Shown here piece by piece: positions 25,101 through 40,100 of a stretch of DNA of 64,000 nt. Under the pieces are notes generated by a model. That model had not been told where the DNA came from, did no database searches, and worked only from the letters and a program-made list of their open reading frames with translations. This stretch comes from Choristoneura fumiferana (lineage: Eukaryota; Arthropoda; Insecta; Lepidoptera; Tortricidae), in contig NC_133485.1 of NCBI RefSeq assembly GCF_025370935.1, positions 14,130,994 through 14,194,993 on the forward strand, in the 5' to 3' direction. The first letter of the stretch is position 1; the number at the start of each line of letters is the position of its first letter. A program made the translations under genes and the position numbers.

Positions 25101-28100
25101 AGCGAAGCGAGGAGTGGTTAGTATTAATTGTAATAACGACGCACGAGCCGAGCGAGCGAAGCGAGCGTGCCGCGGCAGCGGCCGGCGAAGTGCCAGAACC
25201 GATATGGCGGCGTTTCATGATACGCCTAGGAATTTCATGATCTGCCTAAACTGGCCAAATCATGAAATGGCGGCGCTTCATGATATGCCTAGGAATTTCA
25301 TGATCTGCCTAAACGTCACTAGGCAAATCGCTAAACGGTGAGTTTTGAACGATATGGTGGATGTCCCTTAGCCAATTCATGAAATGGCGGCATTTCACGA
25401 TATGCCTAGGAATTTCGTGATCTGGCGGATTTTACGATCGGCCGCCGACATCTATACAGCCATCATGTTCAATTTCAAAATTACAATGTAATTTTATAGT
25501 TTACTATGACATAAATTACGGACTCATTTATTTTACACCTTTTTAACCTTTTATTTAAATGCCTTTTAAATACGTATCTTATATACAATAGATCAGTTTA
25601 TAAACAATAAAAAAATCTTAAAAGATTCCAAATTCAAATATTTTTCGTGCTTAACTTTTTAATCGGCGGCTAACCAGCCAGTCTAATTGAGGGCGTTTGA
25701 AGTGAAATTCCCTCGGAAGTATGAAGTATAATGAATCGGTTGAATTGATGGCTTGTACCTCCGGGCTCGTTAGCCGGTTTAATGACCGCCCTGGGGCTAA
25801 GGCATATTCCCTATTCGAATATAAAAGCGATTAATCTATGGTCGTGAATTAATATCGATTTTGATAGAAAACTGACAGCTCTCAACGAGAGTAGCGAGGT
25901 TTTCTACGTGAATATGAAACGGATCAATCTCCTCTTGCATTAATGTATGTATGTTGGTACGACATACTAAGACTTGTTCAGAAAAAAATATGTTCTTTAT
26001 TGAGTACCTACTCATTTTAAGTAATTAAAAAAGTGTATATAATATAATGGTCGAGTTCAGATATTTTTGAGCGTCTTTACAATTGTACCAATCAGAAAGA
26101 AATGAAAACTCACATTACAATTCAGAGTTTAAACAAAACCTAGGCGAAGATAAACAAAGAAATCCGTAAACTTGAACCAGTAGCACGTAAATCTGCTCAG
26201 TGGGTAAATAAAATTGATACAGCGCAAAATATGTATGATTTGCTACTACAAACATTACTCTCCCAGAAGTTGGCAAATGTTTGATAATTTAAAATTTCTC
26301 CCGTTACGAAACGATAAGCATCACAGTTTTCACGTTTGGAAAAAGAAAAACAACTGAACGCAGATAGTCATCGTCATTGAAGATTTTACATAATGAACTT
26401 TTTTAGAACAAATGCCTTGCCACCATTTTGGTTTTTAATAAGCTTTTTGCGGACTCTACTTTTTATTTATTGTACGTTTTGCATATCCGTACGAAGTGTT
26501 TCGACCTGCGGAGACAATCCTGGCCTGACTGCCAGAATTTCACTACTATATTGTTGAACTGACACTAAATTTCCAGTACCAGTAAGAAGAAAGTGATCGA
26601 AAAATAGTTGGCAAAGTTTGAAATCATAATTTGCGTACAGAAAAAAACATATAGACAAGAGTGATTATTTCAAAATCCAACACGGTTATCCCTCGTTGTT
26701 AACACTTATTTGAAGCTATTTTTCTTCAAGAAAAAATAGTTATATGAAGACGATTCCATTGTTCGCGATAAAAATAAAGCCCCTGCAGTGGTCAAAGGAG
26801 TCGTCAACGTAAAAGGACGAATTTCCGGGATGCGTCATTGTACCGACCGGCCTTTAGTACTATTTCAGTTTCTTTTTATATCCACCCTCATGGACTTCCT
26901 TTTCAGAGATTTGAGGAAACAATAAATTGGTCACAAACTTCAAGCAGATTAAGTGTAATTAAGTTAGGGACTTCCCACGTATGTGGACGTTCCACCACCA
27001 CCTCGGCACAAGGACCAGTTTGTTCGACGGTACACCATGTTTACTTTGTCTTATTGAAAACACAAACTGCATGAGACATGGATGCACAGGAAAACCAGAA
27101 AAAGAGACCAGCGCTGGGAATCGAACCCAGGTCCTCAGCATTCCGTGCTGCGTGCTATAACACCTACACCGCCGCTGGACAGGAGTCTAGACACAATTTT
27201 TTCCTTTGCACATATAGGTATCTCAGGTTGCTTTTTTCCTACTACGCTACTTAAGCAGCAGCACTAGCGACATCTATGTTTAGCTCTCATCGAGAGACGT
27301 CAACACTCTTTCGGAACTAACCGCTCACCCTGACAAGAGATGTCGTTACTAAGCAATCAAATTATGATTTGAAATTAGCGCTGGTCTCTTTTTCTGGTTT
27401 TTCTGTGCATGCATGTCGATCAGTTTGTGTTTTCGATATGGTTTTCACGGGATGACCGTAAAAGCAACAAATTTGGAGTTGAAATAAAAAATACAAAAAG
27501 ACTCCAAAAAAACCAATCACACTTTGTTTTAAACAAATATTTAAAATAAAAACGAACATTCATCAGTTCTGTTTCATTATTACAACGACTTTCATAATTA
27601 TATTTTTCATCAGCTGACACACCTGCTTTATCATTCACGTTGGATAAAAAATAAGTTAATATTGAATAGCGGTAATGCTCACCAAGTTCTTTTTCCTGGT
27701 GCACTGCAACAGCTCACTGTACAAGCACTCTGCCTGCTGCACCGCTACTTCGAAGGTCTTCTGAATGGTGTTGATCAAATAATCTCGCATGGATTCTAGA
27801 ACTGTCTGCTCTCCAGATTCGGACGCGTATCTGCAGAAGAAACAACATTGAAATAGAGACGAGAGGCTGGGGCTTTTCGAGGTTCGAGAGACTAGGCTGT
27901 TACTGAACCAGTAATAGGCTATATCCATTGAATCACTTTCCTAAGGTCATAAAAGGGGCAATCGTTGATTTATTAGTAATAGTAAATTAACTTTTCAACC
28001 TAAAAACATATTTTATATTTTTACGAACTATTCTAAATATTTCTTTGATTCTCTGTTACTCACTTTGGCTACCTGAGAAGTACGATAATTGTACTTCAAA

Positions 28101-31100
28101 CTTTTCTGATGTTTACTATACTTGCATTGTCATCCAATTATACCAAATTTTGTATAATCCAATGACTGGATAAATTCGACCTACAATTTTATTTTTATTT
28201 TGTTCGATCAAAAAATAGAGTAGGTAATAAAAATATGACTTTACCCACACATACACCATCACTAACCTCATAAAAACATTAATTAATAGATTACTGAAAA
28301 AGGACAAAATAGTCATAACTAATAGGTATGATTTTCACGCTAGACAGCAATGGCAAAAATAAAAAGAAAGAAGAAAATATAACAATTTATAATCAAAACT
28401 ATAGTGTCTGCTCCTGAAGCGTTGCATTCTCCAAGTTATCCGGTTATAATTATAATGCTATAACTGTTCGTTGAGGGAACACAACTTTAATACGGCGTAA
28501 CTTAGGAGAAGATAAACATAAACAGTTTCCAGCTAGCACAGCTTACTTTTCTTCGTATAAATATTTGCTAGCAGAATGAATTCATTTCGACAAGTCACAG
28601 AACACAGATGCTAAGCACAATATGCGTAAAATGTAAATTAAGTGTATTTTCGTTAAAATCACTTTAAATTATCCTTTAGGTATAGTTAGGTACTTAGTCT
28701 GTGTACTGTTCCTATGTACCCTATTATATCTATCGCTAGAAATTCCGACCCCTCTTCTAATAATTACCTAATGTAGTTCTAAGCATTTATTTTTAATTTT
28801 TAATTATCACGTTTGCTAAAAGTTTCGCGTACAATATCAAATTAAAAAACAGCTTGCTTATGTTGCGCCGTAAACTGCGATTTTCATCATAAAACAAAGC
28901 CGAACCTGTGTGTCATAAACTCATTTGCTCCATATGCTAAAACTAAGACTAGAACTAGCACTAAAACTATGTTACTTGGTGACACGGCAGGATACCAAAA
29001 AGGCATGACATTAGATAGATCATTGATGAAATTACTAATAGTTTCGGAGTTTCCATCTATGCAGGATACATAGGAACTAACATTTTCACCTGACTTTGTC
29101 TGACAAAATCTAAAGAACCAAACCAACTAATAACGAAACTTATTCCAAGTACTGCAACTCAGGGCTTTCTAAGTCAATTTCAATTAGATATGTGCATCCA
29201 CTTAATAGCAGAACGCTAATAGGCATAGATATTTATTAATTAACATTCTAGGTAAGTAATTAATAAATACTAAGGTGTACTCTTAATTAAGGCTTCTCTT
29301 ATCTCTAGGAAAATACGGCCATAACGAGCCCTGACTTAACTAGCTTTCGAGCAAATGACTGTATCCGTCAAAACTTTGCCGGATCCCGTCTCCTGATAAA
29401 CTTTAAGGCTTTAAGAACTTAATCCCATATTTGACTTCGAAATAGAGATGTAGGTACATACACTATTTGGCCAGTTTTATCCATAGGTCTCACTAATAAT
29501 ATAAATGCAAAAGTTTGTAAGTCTGTTTGTTTGGTACCTCATCACGTCTAAACCACAGAACCAAATAAGATGAAATTCGGTATACAGATAGTTTGAGTCC
29601 CGGCGAAGGACATAGGATAGTTTTATCCCGGAAAATTGCATAGTTCCCGCAGGATAGCAATAAAATCTTTGTGCGCGGACCGAGTCGCGGTTAACGGCTA
29701 GTATCTTTATATTTTTTTCAATACTAGCCTATTGTAACATATGACGTCACTAAATGACTGACTGACTGTTACAAGGCACAGGCTAACCACTTTAGCTAGG
29801 GACTTGAAAGTTGGTAGAAATATACCTTGAGGAGCGTAGACGTGCACCAAGGTAAGTTAGGTTATTGTGACATCCTGTATAATTTGGTAGTTATTGTTTT
29901 GTGTGCGAAAAATAAAAGTTGATCGCGTTCAAGTCGAATTGAAGTTTAAATGAGCGCGCAAGTGTCATTTATTGTACACATATCTCTACTTCGAATCCGT
30001 TCTTCGTTTACCTCTTTGATTAATTTTCTCAGCGAATAGTTCCACTAAATCAATATTGACGACGGATGAAATATTACTTCGGAGGAGAAAGTACGCGCTT
30101 TGGGAGTTTGTATTCGAATTGTTGTTTGCAATAAATGTATGCTTATTATTGTAAGCATTTTGAGTTCTAATGTTCATACATATGGTAGCTGAGGATCTTA
30201 CATTACAATAATAATTAGGTATTTCTCAAAAGAAATTTCAGCGATTTGATCGCTCAATGGTCAAAATAGATAATACATAATTCAAAATAATTGTAATCAA
30301 ATAAAAAAAAATATAAAAAGTAACAATCCTACAGAGTACCTACTAATGACTACAGAGTCACACAGGTACATATGCTCATAAACGTCATTGTTTTGTTTTG
30401 TTTTGTTCAATACACGTTAAAGTGTTCCGTATGTGTTATATTAGTTCATATTAATAAACGCAACGCGTGTTTTTAGCATATTTTCATGCAGAATCTCCTC
30501 CAACTCTTAACTTTAAAGTAGTCGAATTTATACATACTTGTGTACAAAAGCAATGAGATCGGCCGCTCGCCCGCTGCCATCGCACACCACCACCGGCACC
30601 GGCGGCGTGTCGGTGACATATTCCAACACAGCTCGCACCGTGTTCGTGCCACCTTCAATCACCAGGCAGACCACTGGCGTTGACGAGTGCGTGTCTGGAA
30701 AAGACGGGATCAGTCAGTAGGGTGCCTACTTACATCAAAAGTTTTTTCCACTTCTCATGCTCGTAAAGTTCGTGTTCATGCTGGATCTGGGCGACATAAT
30801 CATAATATGGGCTGAGTCTCTTGTCCATTTTGCCTCACTTAATAATGTTATCTGTCTTGTACCTATTGTGAATTTTGGTTTGTGATGGTGAATAAAAATT
30901 TCTATTATTATTATTATTATAAAATGACTTTTTATGCTCTAGTGCATAAAGTGAAATCTTCCTCTAAGACCAGGTAATCAGGTCAAAATACCACGCACAG
31001 GACTTATCACGCTAACACACACGAGACGTTTCGGCAACATTACAGTGGCCGTGGTCACGAGTAAACTGAAGAGTGGGGTGTGGGGTGCAGGTAATCAGGT

Positions 31101-34100
31101 GTGGTCAGCCACAAACAGAAAAAGTTTCTAAACATTTTTTATAAATAAATTTAAAGTTTATATAGAACTAAAAATCAATCGAATCAATCAAAATAAATCA
31201 ATAAAACTAAAAAAATATAATTATATAATAATGCATTTTTTTGCAATTTTCCCCTCGACGTGTCTATCTACCCTCGCCGCACCGGCTCGAGTGGCTATAT
31301 GAATGTCTTGGGTACAATGGCTCGTTTTATGCTCTCGTTGTACAATTTACTAATTATGCGGAGGAAACAGGCTTGCATAATTGACCACAATCACGCCTGA
31401 TAGTAAGCGAAGGCGAGGACTAAGATGGAGCACGCTTGAATGGAATGCCCATTCACAATACCGTCTTAAAGGGGAACGCCAAAGTTCGCATACTCTTCGC
31501 TAGTCATACCGTAATTTTTGTCCGAATCATCGTTTGTCATAATTTATTTCCCACTGAAACCTTAAATTTTTCTGAAATTTTTAAATGGTCATCCTATAAA
31601 AAACTATAGGTTAGGTTAGGTTTGTTTTATAACAATTCTGAACAAGTATTGGATTCAGAGAAAAAAGAGTTATGACAAACGATAATTCTGACAAACATTA
31701 CATTCGGACTTACAATAAGTATGCGAGCCGATATGAACCCGTACCCTAGGGCCCCTCGTCGCTTAAGATACGGCCCTACCTATTCACCCTAGATTTGAAA
31801 AAAGCCAGATTGTTAGCGATCACAGACTGACAGCCAACACAAATTTGGTCAGGGAATTTAAAACATTACATACATTGCGGCGCTCGATTGACCACTACAA
31901 AACTCGTTGGCTTACCAGCCTCGCAATGTAACGCAACTTGCACGACTTTTCTCGTAGGTCTAAACCGCGTTTAAAGTTTTAAGTAATAGATAATTATTAA
32001 AAAAAAACTGATGATGTAGTATTGGCATTTGCATAAGTGCAGAAAAAAACAAGAAATTCGACACGGATTAGTACAGGTTTATTAATTAATTTATATATTT
32101 ATTTGCCAATAAAAAAATACAGCATTACAGTTAAACCAATGCGCTGTAAAATTCAAAGTATACTTAAAAAAAAACACAAAAAAGACATTAAAAAAAAAGA
32201 AAAGTTATTTAGGTTTATCTAAGCCACCGTCTTGTTATCTTGTTTTTAAGCCCTGAAAAACTTGTGTAAGGCCAAAAATTAGGGTTTTCAGCAGGTCACT
32301 GGGGGCTAAATTAAAAATTAAAAAAGTTGCTAAGTACCTACTAAAACTCCTAACTGAATTTTATGCACAGACGTTTCGTCAAATTAAAATTTTATGAATG
32401 AGACAAAGGAATTTAGAAAGGAGCTCAGGAACAAAAATGTATAATTAATTTGCCTATGGTAACTCGTAATTTAAGTGGAATCTTTTTAATAAAACATCAA
32501 CTCATTAAGAAGCTTTCAAGTGCCGCAATTATTATAAGTACTTTATAAAACATCGTCAATTCAATTAAATACTCAGTCAATATAGCTCATTATAGAGCGG
32601 CACACAATTTGGCCCACTCTCCATAGAAAATTACCTATAACTGCATACATTTGAGGGCCAGATTTTTTGCCGTTCAGTATATAATACCTATTAATTTAAT
32701 TAACCTATTAAATATCACGCGGGTCCAGTGTAGATAGGCAAATTGGGCATTACATTGCTTTACAGGTGTATTCAGATTTCGTCTCATTCGTACAATTCTT
32801 TCCTCAGGAATTTTATAAAGCTCTTAGGTCCTTGAATCTAAGGGGCTGTTTCAATCCATTGATTAGTGTTAACTGACGGTTAAATGTGATGCCGTCTCTA
32901 TTTGTTTTGTTCGAATAGACGGAGACGGCATCACATTTAACCGTCAGTTAACACGTACTAATCAATAGATGGTGAAACAGCCCCTAAGTCTCGCTTGTAA
33001 CAACACGTCAACGAGTTGCACAACTAGGGTTTTACTGTGGCAAAATCTTACATGTACCTGGGCAAAATCCTACTAAAAATAACCCGACTGCCTTAAAAAA
33101 TACTAAAAAGAAGAAAACAAGTCCAGTGGGCTAGAACTTTGTTAAGTAACTAACTTAACGTTCAACAGTCGGGACCCATTAGGGAATCATTTTTGAGCGT
33201 CACGATTTAAATGGGTTCCGAGTGTTGAACTTTAAGTTAGCTACTTATCAAAGTTCTAGCCCACTAGACTTGTTTTCTTCTTTTTAGTATTTAATAGGGC
33301 AGTCGGGTTTTTGATTTTTTAAATTTATTGTTTTATTTCACACTTTTCTGTAAAAATGGTAAGTATATCAAAACTATTTTAACCTATATATTTAGAATGG
33401 GCTAATTGTCAGCTTTCATTTGATACCCCACTCGATAGGTTTGAATAAAAAATATTTTTTGAAAACTTACAATTTGGCGCCAAAAATCAGCCATTTTCAT
33501 TTTTTTACAATTTCATGTACCCAGTGTCACTCGAGGCATTAAGACGAATCCAATGACGTATCATTTATCAAAATCGGTTCAGCCTTCAGTAGTTACGAGA
33601 AGACATATAGGAATAGACATACATACATATTACATACAAACGCGTCAAACACATAACCCTCCTTCTTCGCAGTCGGGTAAAAATACGCAGTTTCTAAAAA
33701 CAATAAATCGCAGCCATTACCAGCTTAGCAATCCTTTCACATTTCAATTGGTTTATCAAAGGATTGGATATTTCATTACGTCTGGTACAAAAGAATGTAA
33801 ATGTTGACATTCTAAGGAAAGTTTTTAATTGGGATCGAGAATAATATTGATTATGTGTAACTAGCGTTTACTCGCGGCTTCGCACGCGTAAATCATTAGA
33901 TACAGTCTAAAATTCTTTCGTCTAAAAAGCAGCTGATCTAAATAGCAAGCGGTCTAAGAAGCAACTGCACAAGTGGTCTAAAAAGTTCCCCGAATGTCCG
34001 GTCAGTCTCTGTTCGTCCATTTTGTGGTTCGTCAATTACAAAACCGCGATGTGATAATAGCTACCTACTAAGAAAAAATGCTTCTGTGAAAATATAATAA

Positions 34101-37100
34101 GTCATCTACTTTACAACTAACCCTTGTATTCAATTATCACTTTAACAGGTCCATGATCTCGTATCAATTCAATCAACCTTCCATTTATTATCCTCAAATT
34201 ATGCACGCAAACGTCTCTTCGATGGCGTCGGAAATTGGGCTGATTTATCCGTTTTAAGGTATCCACTAATGCCGGTTTTAGTATTTCCCTCACGCAGCGG
34301 TCGGCACGGAAGAATCCTAACGAATACAAATGGTACCTTAAAAGGACAAGGATTCAGATTTTTTGGATTGGCTACATACTACAGCGAAACGGGACCTCAG
34401 AAACGTTTAAGAAAGCACTATGAATGAAGATAGAATAGAAATAGAAATTTCAAAGTAGATACTGCCCTTTAATAGAAGGCAAAATCGTTATGAACTTATG
34501 TCAGCTTTAATCGACTTGAAAAACAGGAGGGAGGTCTCAATACGGTATTATATTTGTTTCTTTCTAAATATGGTATTGTATTCATGCAGCAAGTTGAAAA
34601 CATCTGTTTTTGGTCTTAGTGACATTTCAAAGAAAATTATCACCCCTAGAGTGTATTTAGTATTTAGTGTATTAGTAGTTTTGTATTTAACGGTCGATAA
34701 GTCTTTTTTATTATTATTATATAATGTACAAATGAAAATCTTTTCAATTCGTTTGAATTGAATAAAGATTTACGAGCATACATCATTCATAATGTAATCC
34801 TCAATTAATTAATACGGCAAGGCTTTCAATTGATTGAGTCACGCCTTACTTTACAAAGATCAAAATTACAAGCTTTTATTTCGCTACTTAAATCCACTCC
34901 CACATATTGTGTAAGACTCATAAAACACATTATTAAGGTGATTGATTCAGGTATTGTTTTGTTGATGAACTACTACTACTACTTCTACTACTACTACTAC
35001 CTTGTGGTGCTGCAAACAATCAAGTTTTTTTTTATTCGACTGAATGGCAAACGAGCAAGTGGGTCTCCTGATGGTAAGAGATCACCACCGCCCATAGACA
35101 CCTGCCACACCAGGGGGATAGCGGATGCGTTGCCAACCTAGAGGCCTAAGATGGTATACCTCAAGTGCCAGTAATTTCACCGGCTGTCTTACTCTCCACG
35201 CCGAAACACAATAGTGCAAGCACTAAGTAGTAAGAAGAAAATAAAAGAATGCTAAAGTAAGTTAAATAGGTTCATACTAGCAATATTGGTTGTAGTTAAT
35301 TGACAAGACTCTTACTCAAATAGACACAAATTCGGGCTGAAAACTCCAATCACTTCACACCCGCAAACGACAGAAACTAAATTTCCCAAAGACATTTCCA
35401 AGCATAAGTTAAACTACTAGACATCCAATAGCCTGAAAGTGTCATAAAAACCAAATAAAAACTGTGCATAAAATTTATGGAGACCTAAAGGCGTAAAGCG
35501 TGTCCCGTAAAACTCGGCAGATGCGAAAAAACACCTTTTATAAATTTTATTAGATCACACAGGTGCGTCTGACGGAGTGACTTCTTTAATAAATAAGATT
35601 AAAGATTGTCTTTTATCCGTGAAATCAAAAAAACAAAATGTTAAAATCAAAAACCTAATCCTTCGATTGCGGTTATGTAGTCGGCGAACAAACATTTTGT
35701 TTTTTGATTTCACGGATAAAAAACATGTTTGTTGTTTATAAAACATTTTGAAATATGTTTTATAAACAACAAACGTTTTTTAAAGCTTTCCCGATTCTCA
35801 CTCTTGCAAAAGAATATCGCAAGTTAAATAAAATAGGTGTCAGAGTTCAAATCGTTTGATTTAGAAATTATCAACATAGACAAGAATATAAAAAGATCTT
35901 GAACACGAGCAGAAATTATTAGATTATTTTATTTCAACACATAAAACTCCGAGTAGATATTAAGAAAACATTTATAAATATTGAAAAGTTCGACAAATTC
36001 GCAAAAGAATCCCGACAAATTCTTTAGTAACTTTAATTTTTAAAAAGTTTTCCAACAAATTCTTGCTTCACGGAGCTGGAGGTAGGCTACATAATATACG
36101 CTGTTAGCTGTGTAAATTTTATTTTGTACATATATTACATCTATATTATTATGTTTTCTTCTTCGGAAGTCGTAAGGAAATGAAGAAACAGTCCCTTCCA
36201 ATAATGGATTCAATGTGTAAAAACGAAATTTTCTACAATGAAACTTCCCAGCCCGAAGTTAAATGCAACTAAAACTTTAAGTTGTTACTTCTCTCGGCTT
36301 CTTCTTAGAGAGGGTTAATTATGAGATAATTTTCTTCATGATATTGTTTCGTAGTTTAACTGCTCAATTCACACTTCGTTATTACATTTGTAAGACAGAA
36401 AAGTGAATCAACTGTTGAATGAAGGTGAAAGAGAGAGAGAGAGAGATTTATTTACACATATTCGATACACAGTAAAACGCATTAAGAGGACATAATAAAT
36501 AAATAAAAAACATCGAATATTAGTAGGCATATAAAGCTAAGACATATCTTTGTAAGTCCAATACAGTCCGACCACCAACTTTGACTTTATTCTTTCTGTA
36601 GATCTTAAATAATTAAATAAAATACTACCAACCAAGCAAACCACGAAAAAGTAATCGTTGGGTAAATGTTCAGCGTTTTTGCGGCGTTGGCGTTGATTTT
36701 CTTCATTACCGTATCGGCAAATATTATTTAAAAAGATAATACAAAGGCAAACTATATAAATCTAACGGAAAATCTTGCCAAATCTTCAATAAACGTTGAA
36801 TGGTAATGATTACCGAATATCAAAAAGCTCGAATCTTTTAATAGTCGTAGGCTGACAATGTTTTACTTATCGGAGCTCCACTCACACCCCAAAGTGTTCT
36901 TTACAGCCAACGTAATTTCACCCGAAAATATCACCCGTAAGCCAAGGGATTTGAGGACAACACAGTATCAGTATTAATAGCCATAAAAGGCGATTTAAGG
37001 CCCTCTGTCCATTGTGGGATGAAATTGATAAAAATACCAATATGTAGTGAGGCCTGCGGAGGCGATAATAAAATATGAGAGTCAAGGAAATGGAGTGTCT

Positions 37101-40100
37101 GGATGAATTTGGGGTTTCTTGGATAAAAGCCGAGATGTTTTCACTAGTCTTGAGATACAAATGTTCGAGAAAGCCGAAGTGAGTGCGTCGATGACTTGCC
37201 GAAATGTGTATCCATTTTTCGAAATAACGTTTGACGGAATGAAAGGTTCGCTCGAATTTTCATTCAGTTGAAAGCTATTACCTGTTTAGACGTTTTCAAT
37301 GCTGACATGGCTTAAAGAATTCTGGCAGCTGACAGCAAAGCTGAGACATCCGTGTTTGCATTCCACAAAGGTAGGTACTGTTGACGATCAGGGAGCAGAG
37401 GGCATCAAAGCAGAGGTATATATGTTAGATTCAGTACCTGAGATTTGGATACACATAACCTGACCATATAGTTTAACTTTGTAATATCTTGCATAGTTTA
37501 CCGAGGCATACTAACTAGGTGCTCAATGCATTATTTACACTATACCGTCGAGGAAACTAAATCGCGCCCGCATTTTTTCGGAAAATGTATGGAATTTCAA
37601 TATGACATCAGTAGCACAAAGATTCCAGTCTAGCACGGAATTCAGTTTCCTTGACTGTATGTACAGTTAAGTGCAAATAATAATATATGGACTAAACTAA
37701 ACTAACCCTTCAAAAATATGTACCACAAACTCTCATTCCGACGTAATAAGGCCGTGGTAACATATTTATGAGTGGTTCGAATAGATTAGATTTTTGCACT
37801 TGATTGTACAGTATCAAATGCCTAAACGAGTTGCCGAAGTCTTTTTGTCAAGCTGTCCAATTTAGTTTGCTCAATCTACTGTCTATTCAAATCGTTATTT
37901 TGGAATTGCCTTTGCACGTTTGAAATGATTTTTTGCATTGTCTGTTCCACCATAAAACGGTGAATATCTACGAGCCGCATCTTCGCTAAGTCTATTCGTG
38001 AAGGTACCTAACCTTTTGTTCTTCAATTAGATACTGAAGGACTACTACGAAATACAAAAATTGAAGTTCGTATCGTTCGTTCTCTCACACTTATACTATT
38101 TAATACGAGAGCGAGAGGGACCGGTACGATACGAACTTCGATATTCGAACTTCGGAGTAGACCCTCTGTTGCTTCTATAGTGTTAAAATATGAGCATAGC
38201 AGCAATAAATTCTAATAAGGTTCACATTTCTGTCCTCCCCACTTTTATTACATTATTAGGGTTAAACAATGCGGAACCCTCATTTGGGGCTGAATGGGAC
38301 GATTGTTTGCGAAGTTTTGTAATTATGGAAAAACAAAATAAAATGGAAGTCAAAGGTTATTTATGTGATGCAAAAGCGAGGTAAAACTACTTCCATTTTC
38401 GTTAGAGATATATTTGGGATTTTCTTTATTTTGTCAAGACTTTTCCCCTACTTGAAACATTGAGAAAAAACTGGAGTACATCATCTCACTAATATTATAA
38501 ATGCGAAAGTTTGTAAGTCTATTTGTTTGTTTGTTACTTCATCACATCTAAACCACTGAACCGATTTAGATGAAATTTGGTATACCTACAGATAGTTTGA
38601 GTCCCGGGGAAGGAAATATGATAGTTTTATCCCGGAAAATTGCGTAGTTCCCGCGGGATAGCAATAAAAGAATCCTACGCGGAAGGAGTCGCAGGTAACA
38701 GGCTAGTTAATTATATTTTTTCAGATTACTTTTATAATAGGTACTCTTTTATACTTATAAAAGAGTAACGAGACGAGACTGAATGATTGACTGACAGAAA
38801 AAGCACAGCCTAGCCTTAACCACTGCAATACAGCACTACGAGTATTCGCTGGGTGCGCGATGACAGCGCCAACTAGCGGTTTCAATTACGGCGGACTTTG
38901 AAATATTCAATGGCTGGCTGTCATAACGAAGAGTAAGGAAACAAAGAAATAATTTCAATGAAATATCGAATTTTACATATATTCCATTCGATCATGTAAA
39001 TATCTATAGTGTCGATAATAGGGTCAATCAACTTTTTTCCGACACTAATCTGTCCGCGAAATTTTTAAAAAAATTGCAGATTTTTGTAAGTAAACTGTTT
39101 TCTGTAATTTAATAATGGTGTATTTCAATACATGCCATCCTACGTAAGTTCAACCTATAAACCGTGAAATATCTTGTTGAAGTACGATTTTTTGGTAACG
39201 CCAGAGACAATTTTGGTAACGCAGGAGACTCCAAAGTGTCGGTAAATAGTTGTAGACCAGGTCGCAGGTGGTAGGACCTTGTGCAAGGTCCGCCCGGATT
39301 GCTACCACCATCTTGCTCGCTAATCCTGCCGTGAAGCAGCAGTGCTTGCACTGTTGTGTTTCGGCGTGGAGAGTAAGACAACCGATGAATTTACTGGCAC
39401 TTGAGGTATCCCATCATAGGCCTCTAGGTTGGCAACGCATCTGCTATCCCCCTGGTGTTGCAGGTGTCTATGGGCGGTGGTGATCTACCATCAGGAGACC
39501 CACTTACTCTTTTGTCATCCAGTCGAATAAAAAAAACAGCATAAAAAATCTAACATACATTAACAAGTCTAATTACCTCAAACACCTGATTAAATATTTT
39601 GGATTAATGTTAGATAATACATCCTGTCTAACTTTAGCTAACGGCTACGTGCTAACAAAGTGGCTTACAATGTAATACATGTATCAGAACCTCGCAATAA
39701 ACTGCTTTCTAGATCCTTTGCAACGCAAACTGGGTTATAGAATTCTACTGAATAGGTATCGGATAAGTAATATACTCAAGTAATGGAATTGCCATTGTAG
39801 ATACTTTTATGCTATGTTACACTGTGTTAGACCTTTTTATACCAAATACTAGTTCTAGTTTCTGTATTTATTACGTACTAGATGAAAACCCGGCTTCGCT
39901 CGGGTAAAATGTACTCATAATAATATTATGTTTAATTTTTTTTTTGCCAGTGTAAAGACTGTCGTACTTATCGAAAAATCTGAAGTATATTCCCAGCCTT
40001 AATATTATCACAAACGTACTTTCACAGCTAACCTACGTATCGGTTATTTCACTATTTTTTTATTTATAGTAGATATTTATCCTTAATCTTATTTTCCCAA

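Larger units (their letters stand above)
21865..27682 (-). other. TRPM intron, 5.8 kb
   Basis: Holds the T1 SINE (22545), the 23405 TIR element, the 860-bp foldback (24591-25450) and the T2 SINE (27055). 25460-27050 is AT-rich with no supported feature. Confidence 0.8.

Noticed and set aside
24591..25450. CRISPR-like repeat array
   Set aside because: Repeated modules are of unequal spacing and inverted, within a transposon of a eukaryotic genome.
38190..38384. 64-codon plus frame
   Set aside because: Overlaps no repeat but shows no motif, no splice context and ordinary AT-rich composition.
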